A stretch of DNA of 64,000 nt from Bifidobacterium sp. ESL0784 (GTDB lineage: Bacteria; Actinomycetota; Actinomycetes; Actinomycetales; Bifidobacteriaceae), in the NCBI RefSeq assembly GCF_029433295.1, contig NZ_JAQTHV010000004.1, positions 124,001 to 188,000 on the forward strand, in the 5' to 3' direction. The translations under genes and the position numbers were made by a program. Shown in pieces: positions 43,531-52,446 of this stretch (the stretch's first letter is position 1; each line of letters starts with the position of its first letter). A model generated the notes under the pieces. It saw only the letters and a list, made by a program, of their open reading frames with translations, made no database searches and was not told the DNA's origin.

Positions 43531-44175
43531 TCAGCGTTTGACGGCAATCAGCATGCCGGTGCCTGTCGGTGTCAACGCCTGTTCGAAACGTTCGTCGTCC
43601 TCAACGGTGGCGAGGAGCGCGCGCATGGCGTCTGGCTTGCCGTCAGCCGGGTAGGCGAGGCCTGACATATCAGTGAAGATGATGCGTCCGCCGACTTTCA
43701 AGAGGTTTGCCGCTTCAACGAAAGAAGGTGCATAGTTCGAGGCGACACCGGAGACGACGATGAGATCGTATGTCCCAGCGTTCAAACGCGGTAGAAAAAC
43801 CGTGGGAGAGGTGTTGACGGCACGAAGTGTGGTGCGGTTTTCCACGGAGTCGGAAATATCGGCGAAAAGACTACGAATCATGGTGATGCCGCGGGCTGAG
43901 GAATCGACGGCGGTCAGCTGGCCGGCGCCACCCAGGCCTTCCACCAATTGCAGGGCTTCGACGATCGAGCCGGTGCCGACGCTGATGATGGAGGTCGCGT
44001 TGAGCGTGCGGGTGATGAAACGCAGCAGATTGGCCTGTGCCGCAGAACCTTGGGAAAGTTTCGCCTTTTCGGCGTCGGCCCGGGCCTTGCGCAATAAGTC
44101 ACTTTCGAGGCTCAGCGCGTGGGTTTCGGCCATTTCCCAAACCTTGGCCATGTTCGTATATGTCGTCTTATTCAT
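43531..44175 (-). CDS. O-methyltransferase-like SAM-dependent methyltransferase
   Basis: A 214-residue class I methyltransferase. It has an N-terminal helix, then SIISVGTGSIVEALQLVEGLG (motif I, with GxGxG replaced by GTGSI), LTAVDSS (acidic residue after strand 2) and DLIVVSGVASN (strand 4). The size and layout match the O-methyltransferase family 3, which includes catechol and caffeoyl-CoA methyltransferases, but the glycine-rich loop is unusual. ATG 44175 has GGTGGAAG. It is followed by the fumarate reductase-like genes with a gap of 201 bp. Substrate is unknown. Confidence 0.72.
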   Translation of the reverse strand: MNKTTYTNMAKVWEMAETHALSLESDLLRKARADAEKAKLSQGSAAQANLLRFITRTLNATSIISVGTGSIVEALQLVEGLGGAGQLTAVDSSARGITMIRSLFADISDSVENRTTLRAVNTSPTVFLPRLNAGTYDLIVVSGVASNYAPSFVEAANLLKVGGRIIFTDMSGLAYPADGKPDAMRALLATVEDDERFEQALTPTGTGMLIAVKR

Positions 44176-44376
44176 CTTCCACCCTGCAGTTCTGCTGTCT
44201 TTGGCGTATAGCAGCCATGATTACTGGTTTTCATGATACGGCTAGCAATCGCCAAAGCCTGACAGCGGTGTTTATTAAACGTTAAAATTTGACATTTTAT
44301 ATTATTGCATTAGGTGAATTTCGGCACGGGTATTTATGACTACAGGTCTTTCGCGACGATACGGTGGCGGACAAAA

Positions 44377-45405
44377 CTAAGCTTGCCTGTTCTTGACACG
44401 TTCCGTGAGCTGCCACATCTCTTCTCCAACGTCGATACCACGGGGGCATTCGCGGCTGCACGCACGAACCGACTGGCAGGCCGTGATGCCGTCGGAAGTG
44501 GCGATGGCATCGAGTCGTTCGTCGGTCGCCGTGTCCCGGGAATCGTTAATGAAACGGGAAGCGGCGATCAGCGCTGCCGGGCCGATGAAGGCCTCGCCGC
44601 CGGCGTAGACCGGGCAGCTGCCTTCGCACACCCCGCAGGAGATGCAGTTGCTCAAGAGCTCGTAGCGCTTGAGTTCTTCGGGCTTTTGCAGGTATTCGAA
44701 CATGTCGATCTTGCCGTCTTTGGTGGTGGCCAGTTTGCCGTCGGCCTTGAGATACGGTTCGAGTTTCTTGATCTGGTTCATCATCTGGTCGATGTCGACG
44801 ATGAGGTCGCGCAATACGGGGAAACCGGGTAGTGGTGCGATTTCAATGACGGCGAGGCTTGATGGACTTGACTGATTAGTCAGCGAGCCGTTTGATTCTC
44901 CGGCGTTGTCGGAACCGTTGGAATTGCGGGAATTGGTGCTTGAAATGTTGTTGTTTACGGCGTTTTCTGCAGATTCGGTCAGGCGAAATCCTTTGTTGGC
45001 CATAGCGCTGGCGTCACCGTTTTGGCTTGATTCTGACTTCGCATAGTCTTCAATCTTGGCGGTGCATAGCAGTGTGGGCGTGCCGTTGATGGACACCGCG
45101 TCGGAACCGCAGATGCCATGGCCGCAGGAATAGCGGAACGCCAACGTCGGGTCGATGTTGCGTTTGATGTCGAGCAGGCAGTCGAGTACGGTCTGGCCGG
45201 GCTGGGCGATGATGGCGTAGTCCTGTGTGAAATGCTTGCCGCGGATACGACGGCGTGACGGCGACGAACCGAACGGGCTGCCGCCCCGGGCCTTGCCGCC
45301 AAACGGACTTGAGGAATGGCGACGGGCGCGGTCTGGTTCCGCTTTCGGGGTGAACCGATGGATCCGGATGGTCACATTCATACCATGCATTGCATCTTCA
45401 CTCAT
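44377..45405 (-). CDS. Fumarate reductase/succinate dehydrogenase iron-sulfur subunit
   Basis: A 342-residue iron-sulfur protein, about 100 longer than normal. The [2Fe-2S] site is Cys94, Cys99, Asp102 (Asp in the third position, as in E. coli SdhB) and Cys114. The other clusters use Cys254, 257, 260, 264 and Cys310, 316, 320 (NCISCGVCEGSCP and ACQSVRACSRECP). Two inserts stand out: a basic/Ser-Pro-Gly segment at about 25-58, and a Ser/Asn-rich one at about 125-182. ATG 45405 has GAAGGCAG. It is downstream of the flavoprotein gene by 193 bp. No membrane anchor subunit gene follows; the next gene is a methyltransferase. Confidence 0.9.
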   Translation of the reverse strand: MSEDAMHGMNVTIRIHRFTPKAEPDRARRHSSSPFGGKARGGSPFGSSPSRRRIRGKHFTQDYAIIAQPGQTVLDCLLDIKRNIDPTLAFRYSCGHGICGSDAVSINGTPTLLCTAKIEDYAKSESSQNGDASAMANKGFRLTESAENAVNNNISSTNSRNSNGSDNAGESNGSLTNQSSPSSLAVIEIAPLPGFPVLRDLIVDIDQMMNQIKKLEPYLKADGKLATTKDGKIDMFEYLQKPEELKRYELLSNCISCGVCEGSCPVYAGGEAFIGPAALIAASRFINDSRDTATDERLDAIATSDGITACQSVRACSRECPRGIDVGEEMWQLTERVKNRQA

Positions 45406-45598
45406 TGCCACTGCCTTCGCTATGTTCTTTCGTCTGCAAGTCTGCCACAAACCGTGGCCCGTTTATCGTCTATTCGCTACGAGTCTGCTTATCCGAATTG
45501 TCGGAATCGGCTGATCTTGGCTGGATATTCAAGCCTTTACGTATCTGTTCCTGTTGGATTGTTTACTTGTTGCCGAACCACGGCTTGCCAAATCGGCT

Positions 45599-47569
45599 TT
45601 AATATGCGCGCGATTTCGGCGGCATGTCAACGATATGAACCGGCTGCCATCCGATGTTGCCGTTTGCGTCGGCCATCGAATGGGTCAGGAAATGCTTGTC
45701 ATCGCGTTGCGGGAAATCAGTACGGGCGAAAGCACCGCGCGACTCGTGCCTTGCGGCCGAAGCATTGAGCATCGCTTGGGCGAGTTCGATGAGATTGTTG
45801 ACTTCCCATATCGCCGTGAGCTCCTGATTGAAGGCGGTCGTCTCCGAATGGGTTCGCAGGGCTTTGGCGCGGGGAAGCAGTTCGTCGGTGATGGTCTGCT
45901 GTGCCTTGGCGATGCTGTCGGCGTCGCATCTCACGGCAACTGCATGCTCCATGGTGGTCCCGAGGTCGGCCAACAGCTGGTAGGGGTTGTCTTTGGCGGC
46001 ATCCGTATTACTTTCGGTTGTGCTCTCAAGAGACGATGAATCGTCTTTACTGGCGGGTTGCTCGGAAGATGCCGCAGCGTTTCTGTCACTGTCGGAGGTT
46101 TCGGCCGTCACGTTATCATCTTTGGATGATGCCAATAAGGTTTTGATTGATTCTTTGCGTTTGTCCGCTGCCAGTTGCGTGGCGCTCTGATTTTGGGCAT
46201 CAGATGATTGCTCGTCGGCATTGCCGGTATCGTTCTCTTCATTGGCCATCCGTTGCGCCATGGCTTCGCCGGCTCGTGTGCCAAACAAGCAAGCGTCGAG
46301 CAGGCTGTTGCCACCCAGACGGTTCGCACCGTGGACGCTGACGCAAGAACATTCGCCGGCCGCGTAAAGGCTATCAACGATATGGCGTTTGCCGTCTTGC
46401 CAATGATAGACCTGGCCCTCGGTGGTGATGGGGATGCCGCCCATCGTGTAATGGGCCGTCGGTTTGACGGCCACCCAATCTTTGCTCGGATCGAGTCCCG
46501 CATAATCGTGGATGGTTTCGACGACTTGGGGAAGTACTTCTTGCATGTGCGCCTTGTCGATTCCGGTCATATCCAGCCATACGCAATCCTTCGGGCCGTT
46601 CGGGTCTTTCGGATCAGCCACCCCGCGCCCTGCGTCGACTTCGGCCACGATGGACCGGCTGACCACATCGCGTGCCGCCAGGTCCTTGTGTTCCGGAGCA
46701 TAGCGGGCCATGAACGCCTCCCCGTCGGCGTTACGCAGGATGCCGCCTTCGCCGCGAGATGCCTCGGAAAGCAGGATTCCGGTGTGCGCGAGCCCTGTGG
46801 GATGGAACTGCACGAATTCTGAATCCTCAAGCTGTAGGCCGGCCTTCAATGCCAACGCCATGCCGTCGCCGGTCAGATCCCAAGAGTTCGAGGTCGTATG
46901 GAACAGCCGTCCGGCGCCGCCTGTGGCCATCAGGACATTGCGTGCCGCAATGGCGTGCGTTTTGCCGGTGTGGGTGTCGAAGGCGACCACGCCGCAGGCC
47001 TTGTCTTTCGCATCATTCAAGACCAAGTCGGTGACGTACCATTCCTCCGCGAATTGCACTCCTGCGCCGATGCACTGCTGCCACAGTGCGTAAAGGATCT
47101 GATGGCCGATGCGGTCGGCCGCGTAGGCCGCTCGTCGCACAGGTGCCTTGCCGTAGTCCTTGGTATGCCCGCCGAACTTGCGCTGGGCGATATGTCCGTC
47201 TTCGGTGCGTGAGAAGGCCACGCCGCTGCGCTCGAGGTTGACCACGGTCTGCGGGGCGTATTGTGCCAGTATCTTGACCGCGTCCTGATCGGAGAGCCAA
47301 TCGCCGCCTTTGACGGTGTCGTAATAATGCCAGCGCCAGTCGTCATGTTCGATGTTGCCCAGGCTCGCCGCGATACCGCCTTCGGCAGACCCGGTGTGCG
47401 ATCGCAGCGCCTGCAGTTTCGAAATAACCAAAAGCTTCGGGTCATGGCCTTCCGCCTTCATTCCTTTGACTTCATCGCTTCGCAGGATTCCCAATGCCGC
47501 CGACAACCCCGCTGCTCCCGCGCCGATAATCACCGCATCATATATGTCTTCAACTTGCTCTGGACTCAT
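45599..47569 (-). CDS. Fumarate reductase/succinate dehydrogenase flavoprotein subunit
   Basis: A 656-residue FAD enzyme from ATG 47569. The FAD loop is AVIIGAGAAGLSAA (13-26). RSHTGSAEGGIAASL carries the His equivalent that binds FAD covalently. HPTG (256-259), KPTAHYTMGGIP and GECSCVSVHGANRLGGNSLLDA match FrdA/SdhA rather than NadB. An acidic Ser/Thr/Asn/Asp-rich insert of about 88 residues (441-528) separates the FAD domain from the C-terminal helical domain; the family is usually about 590 long. The C-terminus has ARTDFPQRDDKHF. An upstream in-frame segment of 36 residues has no ribosome site and is rejected. Confidence 0.93.
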   Translation of the reverse strand: MSPEQVEDIYDAVIIGAGAAGLSAALGILRSDEVKGMKAEGHDPKLLVISKLQALRSHTGSAEGGIAASLGNIEHDDWRWHYYDTVKGGDWLSDQDAVKILAQYAPQTVVNLERSGVAFSRTEDGHIAQRKFGGHTKDYGKAPVRRAAYAADRIGHQILYALWQQCIGAGVQFAEEWYVTDLVLNDAKDKACGVVAFDTHTGKTHAIAARNVLMATGGAGRLFHTTSNSWDLTGDGMALALKAGLQLEDSEFVQFHPTGLAHTGILLSEASRGEGGILRNADGEAFMARYAPEHKDLAARDVVSRSIVAEVDAGRGVADPKDPNGPKDCVWLDMTGIDKAHMQEVLPQVVETIHDYAGLDPSKDWVAVKPTAHYTMGGIPITTEGQVYHWQDGKRHIVDSLYAAGECSCVSVHGANRLGGNSLLDACLFGTRAGEAMAQRMANEENDTGNADEQSSDAQNQSATQLAADKRKESIKTLLASSKDDNVTAETSDSDRNAAASSEQPASKDDSSSLESTTESNTDAAKDNPYQLLADLGTTMEHAVAVRCDADSIAKAQQTITDELLPRAKALRTHSETTAFNQELTAIWEVNNLIELAQAMLNASAARHESRGAFARTDFPQRDDKHFLTHSMADANGNIGWQPVHIVDMPPKSRAY

Positions 47570-47663
47570 ACCCCCGATTATGGCACAAGGCCAGCAAGAG
47601 CATGTGCAGGAACGGGATCGGTTGGCTCTTCCCTTGTGGGTGGGGCACTCGTACCATGGGGGT

Positions 47664-48005
47664 ATGGGAACATTCAATGCGCGTGTCTACGATGTCGTGA
47701 AGAAAATACCGGAGGGCAAAGTGGCCACGTACGGCCAGGTGGCGGCGCTCGCGGGCAACCCGCGTAACGCGAGGTTCGTTGGCTATGCGTTGCATGCCAA
47801 TCCCGAACCGGGCGTGATTCCGTGCCATCGTGTCGTTTTCCGTGATGGCTCTCTGGCTCCAGGTTTCGCGTTTGGTGGTCCTGACCGTCAGCGTGCGTTG
47901 CTTGAGGATGAAGGCGTGTCATTTCTGCCTCCCGCGCCCAAGCATGAGAACGCCGGCGAAGAGGGGTGGATCGTCGATATGAAGCGTTGCCAATGGCAGT
48001 GCTGA
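47664..48005 (+). CDS. Minimal MGMT-like methylated-DNA--cysteine methyltransferase
   Basis: A 113-residue protein comprising only the catalytic domain. It has IPEGKVATYGQVAALAG (helix-turn-helix DNA reader), and VIPCHRVVF with the active Cys in PCHR, then GFAFGG. In alkyltransferase-like proteins this Cys is replaced, so this could be a real methyltransferase removing alkyl groups from O6-guanine. The N-terminal domain of Ada-type or Ogt proteins is missing. ATG 47664 has GGGGG upstream. It is divergent from frdA by 94 bp. Confidence 0.88.
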   Translation: MGTFNARVYDVVKKIPEGKVATYGQVAALAGNPRNARFVGYALHANPEPGVIPCHRVVFRDGSLAPGFAFGGPDRQRALLEDEGVSFLPPAPKHENAGEEGWIVDMKRCQWQC

Positions 48006-48047
48006 GGCGGCTTTGTCGGTCGTTCGGTTCGATTTTCATATAGCTTC

Positions 48048-49838
48048 CTAGCGGTTCTTGCGATTCATCGCGTGGTCGCCGACAATCTGAACGGTGCCTG
48101 ATTTCGTTCGAATGATGCCATAAAGCTCCATTTCGCCGAGCTCGCTTTCCAATTTGCCGATATTCCATGATTCGCCTCTTTGTTTTGCGGCGTCATTCGG
48201 ATTCTGTGTTTCTGATTGACGCTTTCCGGAAGAACGCGGTGTGCTAAGCATCGAGAGGATGGCCTCATGGGTGGCCGCATTGCCCCGCCTTCGGCAGCGG
48301 CGAATCGCGGTCAGCACCTTCTGTTGCTTGGCGGTGGGTTTGCTCTTGGATGTTGATGGTTGCGGCAGCGGTTGCACGGACGCACGGCGTTGGGTTGCCG
48401 TATCTCCTTGGGAATGTTGCGAAGCCGCGGTGTTGCCAGGCAGGGGGACTTGTAAGGTGGTATCGGTTCGTTCGGCATTTGAATCATCAGGTTGCCGTTG
48501 CGGATGATCAAAGGATTCATCGTTTTCCTTTCTCGTGCTTATGGGCCGATGTGCAATCATCGGTTTCGTTTGGTTTTCTGCCGTTCCGCTATCTGGTTTC
48601 GATAATGCTTTATTGTCAATATGCATTACTTTTGGTGCATGTCTCTCATGGCAGATCTCGCTTATGGCGTTGACCGAAGTGAGGATGCTGGCGCGGTGGT
48701 CGCGGATAAGCCAGTTGCACCCTGTGTTCCCGGGTATGTTGATGTTGCCGGGGGCGGCGTAGACCTCTCGGCCCAGCTCCGCCGCCCAATTGGCCGTGTT
48801 GAGCGCGCCCGAGCGGCTTCTCGCTTGAGCTACGACGACGGTGGAGGCCAAAGCCGCGATGATGCGGTTGCGCAGAAGGAAGCGTCTCGCTTCGGGGATG
48901 GTATTCGGACACAGCTCGCTGATCAGGGCCCCGCCATTGGCCTTGATACGGTCGAATAAGGGCTGGTTGCGCTCGGGGCCGATGTGGTTGAGCCCGCCAG
49001 CGAACACCGCGACAGTCCGTCCGCTTTCGTTTTCTCCGATGCCGCTCATGGCATCCATCGCACCCCAATGTGCTGCGGCATCGATGCCGAACGCGCCTCC
49101 GGAAACCACGAGATGTCCTTGCTCGGCAGCTTTTTTCGCGATGGTTCTGGCCACGTATCGCCCATAGTCGTCGGCTCCGCGAGATCCTACTATGGCAAGC
49201 GGCTGTGGGCAGCTCGTCAAGGCCGTCGGGTTGCCGATGCCCCAGAGACACAATGGAGAGGCCCAGTCTTTTCTGATGGAAAGGTCGTCGATTTGGTTGG
49301 GCCAGTAGGGGCTGGACGGCCCGATGATCCATTGGGAGCCGTTCTCGGTGAACCATGTTTTGAGCTCGTCCATGTCATCTGACGGCAATTGGTGAAGTCT
49401 CTCCCGCCAACGTTGCAAGCCGTGATGAAACGAACCCATCCCGCGTGCGTTGACCTTTCGACCCCATTTGGCCGTGCCGAGGGCGAACATCTCGTCGAGC
49501 TTGTTGCGGTTGGAAGTGCCACCTTGCTCGTCGGCGATAAGTCGCAGGGCCGTCACGGCATTGCCTGCCCCCTTGATGGTGGCGAATAACAATGCGTCGG
49601 CGCTGTCGATACAAAAGGTCAGGATGGCCCGTGCCAAGGTATCCTCATCGATCAGTGGATTGACGGCTGCTTCTTCGCTTGAAGCGGCCGTGTTCGATGG
49701 TCCGTAGGGCGATGATGCGGCAGGCGGATTCATCGATGCCGTTGTCGTCGGCCCGTCGGATATCTGGGCAATGGCTCCCGTTGCCGTGATTTGGCCGGGC
49801 TCCGACGAATTCATGGTCTCGCTATGGTCGCTCATCAT
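48048..49838 (-). CDS. dprA: DNA-processing protein DprA
   Basis: A 596-residue protein that loads RecA on incoming single-stranded DNA in transformation. The Rossmann core holds VGSRGADDYGRY, VVSGGAFGIDAAAHWGA and FLLRNRIIAALASTVVVAQARSRSGALNTANWAAELGREVYAAPG, the diagnostic GS-x-GS-type DprA segment. An N-terminal Ala/Ser/Pro tail (about 40) and a Gln/Ser/Thr/Pro-rich linker (about 450-530) add length over the usual about 370. A winged-helix domain at the end follows. ATG 49838 (or the next codon, 49835) overlaps the comM stop as ATGATG and has AAGGAG. Part of the yraN-comM-dprA operon. Confidence 0.94.
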   Translation of the reverse strand: MMSDHSETMNSSEPGQITATGAIAQISDGPTTTASMNPPAASSPYGPSNTAASSEEAAVNPLIDEDTLARAILTFCIDSADALLFATIKGAGNAVTALRLIADEQGGTSNRNKLDEMFALGTAKWGRKVNARGMGSFHHGLQRWRERLHQLPSDDMDELKTWFTENGSQWIIGPSSPYWPNQIDDLSIRKDWASPLCLWGIGNPTALTSCPQPLAIVGSRGADDYGRYVARTIAKKAAEQGHLVVSGGAFGIDAAAHWGAMDAMSGIGENESGRTVAVFAGGLNHIGPERNQPLFDRIKANGGALISELCPNTIPEARRFLLRNRIIAALASTVVVAQARSRSGALNTANWAAELGREVYAAPGNINIPGNTGCNWLIRDHRASILTSVNAISEICHERHAPKVMHIDNKALSKPDSGTAENQTKPMIAHRPISTRKENDESFDHPQRQPDDSNAERTDTTLQVPLPGNTAASQHSQGDTATQRRASVQPLPQPSTSKSKPTAKQQKVLTAIRRCRRRGNAATHEAILSMLSTPRSSGKRQSETQNPNDAAKQRGESWNIGKLESELGEMELYGIIRTKSGTVQIVGDHAMNRKNR

Positions 49839-51370
49839 GACTCCTTCGTCCGCAGAGCGATGCCCTGCATCATTTCCTCGTGACCGGGTGCCGGCTTGCC
49901 GGCCAAGTCCGCAAGGGTCCACGCCAGACGCAGCGCGCGGTCGGCTCCGCGCAGGCTCAGTCGTTCGTTCTCAAGCGCGTTGTCGATAAGGGTGAGCGCA
50001 GCCTTCGAGGTGTTCGCGCGCAGCCATGTGCCTGAAGCCTGTGCGTTACAGGTCCAGTGATAGGCGGCGAACCGTTGCTGTGCGGCATGCCGTGCGTCGG
50101 TGACCTTATGCCTCATTTGCTCGCTGGTGGTCTGTGGCAGGGTGTTCTGTGTCATGAGATGTTCGACAGGCGGCACTTCCACTTGGATGTCGATGCGGTC
50201 GAGGATGGGCCCAGAAAGCCTTGAGAAATAGCGGATACGGTCCTTCTCCTTGCAGGTGCAGCGTGAACCGTCGCCGTAACCGTAGCCGCAGGGGCAGGGA
50301 TTCGCGGCCATGATGAGCTGGAAATTGGCAGGGTAGTAGGTCGTGCCTTTGGAGCGGGAAAGTGCCACATATCCTGATTCCAGCGGCTCGCGCAGGGTTT
50401 GCAGTGAACGGGGAGAGAATTCGGGTGCCTCGTCCATGAACAGGACCCCATGATGGGCTCGAGTGATGGCTCCGGGAGTGGCTATGCCCGATCCGCCACC
50501 GACCAGCGACGCAGTGGAAGCAGTGTGGTGAGGGGCCTCAAATGGCGGAATGTCACTGATACCATAATTTTGCAGGGTACCGCATAAGGAACGTATCGAC
50601 GCGACCTCGAGCTGTTCCTGCTCGTTGAGCGGGCACATGATGCCGGGCATGCGTGAGGCGAGCATGGTCTTGCCGGATCCGGGTGGCCCGGTCATCAGCA
50701 AATGATGGCCACCGGCTGCAGCCACTTGAAGTGCCCATTTCGTTCGTTCCTGGCCAATAACTTCGGCCATGTCGCCGACCGGTGGAGCGAGGCTGGCTTC
50801 GTCCTCGTTGCTTGTTTGCTTGCAAGGGATATGGGTTTCGTCGATATGGTATTTCGCCTCTCCGCCCATCAGTTCGATAAGCTCACCCAAATGACGGATA
50901 CCGATGACGCTGAGCCCTTCCACCAACTGAGCTTCCTCGACGTTGCGCTCCGGGACGATGATCTGGTCGATGCCGTGTTCGTGGGCATACAGTGCGATTG
51001 GCAGCACACCGGTGACCGGCAGCACCGAACCGTCAAGATTGAGTTCACCGAGCGCGATGGTGTCGGCTAGGCAATCATGGGGAATAACCCCGGCTGCGCT
51101 CAGTACAGAGATGGCGATGGCCGTGTCGTGCGAGGATCCTCGTTTGGGCAGGGATGCGGGAGAGAGGTTGACCGTCACGCGTGTCTCAGGCCAGCTGAAC
51201 CCGCTGGCCTGACAGGCGGATTTCACCCGTTCGCGCGCTTCGCTCAGCGAAGCGTCCGGCAGGCCGATGATGGAGAAATAGGGCAGTCCCGGCGAGATGA
51301 AGGCCTGCATCTGGATGGCGTTGGCCTTGAGCCCCACCAATCCCACCGACATCGCCGTTCCGATGGCCAT
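49835..51370 (-). CDS. comM: ComM/YifB-family Mg-chelatase-like AAA+ protein
   Basis: A 511-residue hexameric helicase-like protein active in natural transformation branch migration. N-terminal Lon-like domain: GLPYFSIIGLPDASLSEARERVKSA and VNLSPASLPKRGSSHDTAIA. AAA+ domain: Walker A GPPGSGKTMLA, Walker B LFMDEAPEFSP, the zinc-like PCPCGYGYGDGSRCTC, and the arginine finger region DRIDIQVEVP. ATG 51370 overlaps the yraN stop (TGATG) and has GGGGGCG. Earlier in-frame codons (to 51484) lie inside yraN and are rejected. It is between yraN and dprA. Confidence 0.94.
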   Translation of the reverse strand: MAIGTAMSVGLVGLKANAIQMQAFISPGLPYFSIIGLPDASLSEARERVKSACQASGFSWPETRVTVNLSPASLPKRGSSHDTAIAISVLSAAGVIPHDCLADTIALGELNLDGSVLPVTGVLPIALYAHEHGIDQIIVPERNVEEAQLVEGLSVIGIRHLGELIELMGGEAKYHIDETHIPCKQTSNEDEASLAPPVGDMAEVIGQERTKWALQVAAAGGHHLLMTGPPGSGKTMLASRMPGIMCPLNEQEQLEVASIRSLCGTLQNYGISDIPPFEAPHHTASTASLVGGGSGIATPGAITRAHHGVLFMDEAPEFSPRSLQTLREPLESGYVALSRSKGTTYYPANFQLIMAANPCPCGYGYGDGSRCTCKEKDRIRYFSRLSGPILDRIDIQVEVPPVEHLMTQNTLPQTTSEQMRHKVTDARHAAQQRFAAYHWTCNAQASGTWLRANTSKAALTLIDNALENERLSLRGADRALRLAWTLADLAGKPAPGHEEMMQGIALRTKES

Positions 51371-51858
51371 CAGAACGCCCCCGGTATGTGCTGGACCCTC
51401 GGCCTGTTGCCTTCCGACAAAATCGACATGGCATCGAAGCGTATCCCGGTCCGTCGTATCGATTTGCCGGGGCCTGCCAGCCACAGTGCGGCGGCATGGT
51501 GGAGGTTGGCCTGTTTGTGAGTGGTGATGGCCTCCTGAGGGGTGCCGTAACGTTGTGTCCTTCGTGTTTTCACTTCGACGAACACGACGATATGTTCAGG
51601 GGTCATCATGATGATGTCGAGCTCGCCGAAACGTGTGCTCCAGTTTCTGGCTAGGATGTACCAGCCGAGCTGGGCCAGCCAGGCCGCCGCATACTGTTCG
51701 CCGATGGCCCCGAGTTGTCTGGCCGAAAGATCCGGCATGGCCAGTTGCTCTTCAAGTTGTGCCAAGAGACCTTCCGAAGCCACGTCGCTCAGGTCGATGC
51801 TGCCGCCGAAGGATGCGGCGAACCTATATTTTTGTACTGCCGAAATATTTGTATCCAT
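51370..51858 (-). CDS. YraN/UPF0102 family putative endonuclease-fold protein
   Basis: A 162-residue protein from ATG 51858. The core matches YraN: RQLGAIGEQYAAAWLAQLGW, then NWSTRFGELDIIM and VVFVEVKTRRTQRYGTP, the latter containing the E-x-K pair of the PD-(D/E)XK fold. The family is about 120 residues, so the first 40 are extra, and ATG 51738 (MPDLSARQ) may be the true start, giving 122. Neither has a strong ribosome site. The stop overlaps comM. Position beside comM and dprA is common. Molecular role is not proven. Confidence 0.85.
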   Translation of the reverse strand: MDTNISAVQKYRFAASFGGSIDLSDVASEGLLAQLEEQLAMPDLSARQLGAIGEQYAAAWLAQLGWYILARNWSTRFGELDIIMMTPEHIVVFVEVKTRRTQRYGTPQEAITTHKQANLHHAAALWLAGPGKSIRRTGIRFDAMSILSEGNRPRVQHIPGAF

Positions 51859-52446
51859 GTATTTGAGTGTTGCATGGTTTGCGCTTTTTCCGTGTAAAAA
51901 ACGGGTGCTGTGGTCGGATGATAGGCCTTTTCGATTTTCTCGGCGTTTCTCTGGATAACTCGGCGTAATTGTAATGCAAATGTGTCTAACGTTGTGGATA
52001 GATTCAGCGGCAAGTGTGCAAGTCGTGGTCCAAGTGGTGGAAAAGTCTGTTGGCAATCATCCTCCTTGTGGAGAACCCTGTGCAGGAAATCAAAGGCGTG
52101 CACGAATCCATCCACATCTTGGAATCATTGGTCGCTGATAATCACGGGTCACCGTTGAAAGCCGTCATAAAAACAGGTGCCTCGTTTGAGACCTGATAGT
52201 GAAATCGTCTTGGTGATTTGACGAAATAACAGAAATGGAGAAGTCAAGGAATGCGATATCCGTTTTCGGATATTCTGCCGCCGAATGAAAACGACATAAA
52301 AAAATCGCCCCTATATCCCGTTGGAGTAATAAAAGACTTCCGGGATAAAGGGACGATATCGATTTCAAACCGGGCAAGCCGCGAATTTCGAAATCAAAGC
52401 CGAAATATGCAGCGGACTAGCCGGCGATTAATGCCGAAATCGAAGT
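51859..52446. other. Gene-free stretch between yraN and pdxY
   Basis: About 590 bases with no coding frame that has a ribosome site and family features. It holds the pdxY terminator (52298-52356) at its right side and a weak hairpin CAGGT/ACCTG near 52172-52195. The left part is probably the promoter and leader of the yraN-comM-dprA operon. I see no RNA family I can name. Confidence 0.6.
52298..52356 (-). terminator. Rho-independent terminator of pdxY
   Basis: The stem pairs 52305-52320 with 52341-52356 (14 of 16 match) around a 20-nt loop. On the minus strand it is followed by a T7 run (52304-52298). It lies 90 bp after the pdxY stop. Confidence 0.85.
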
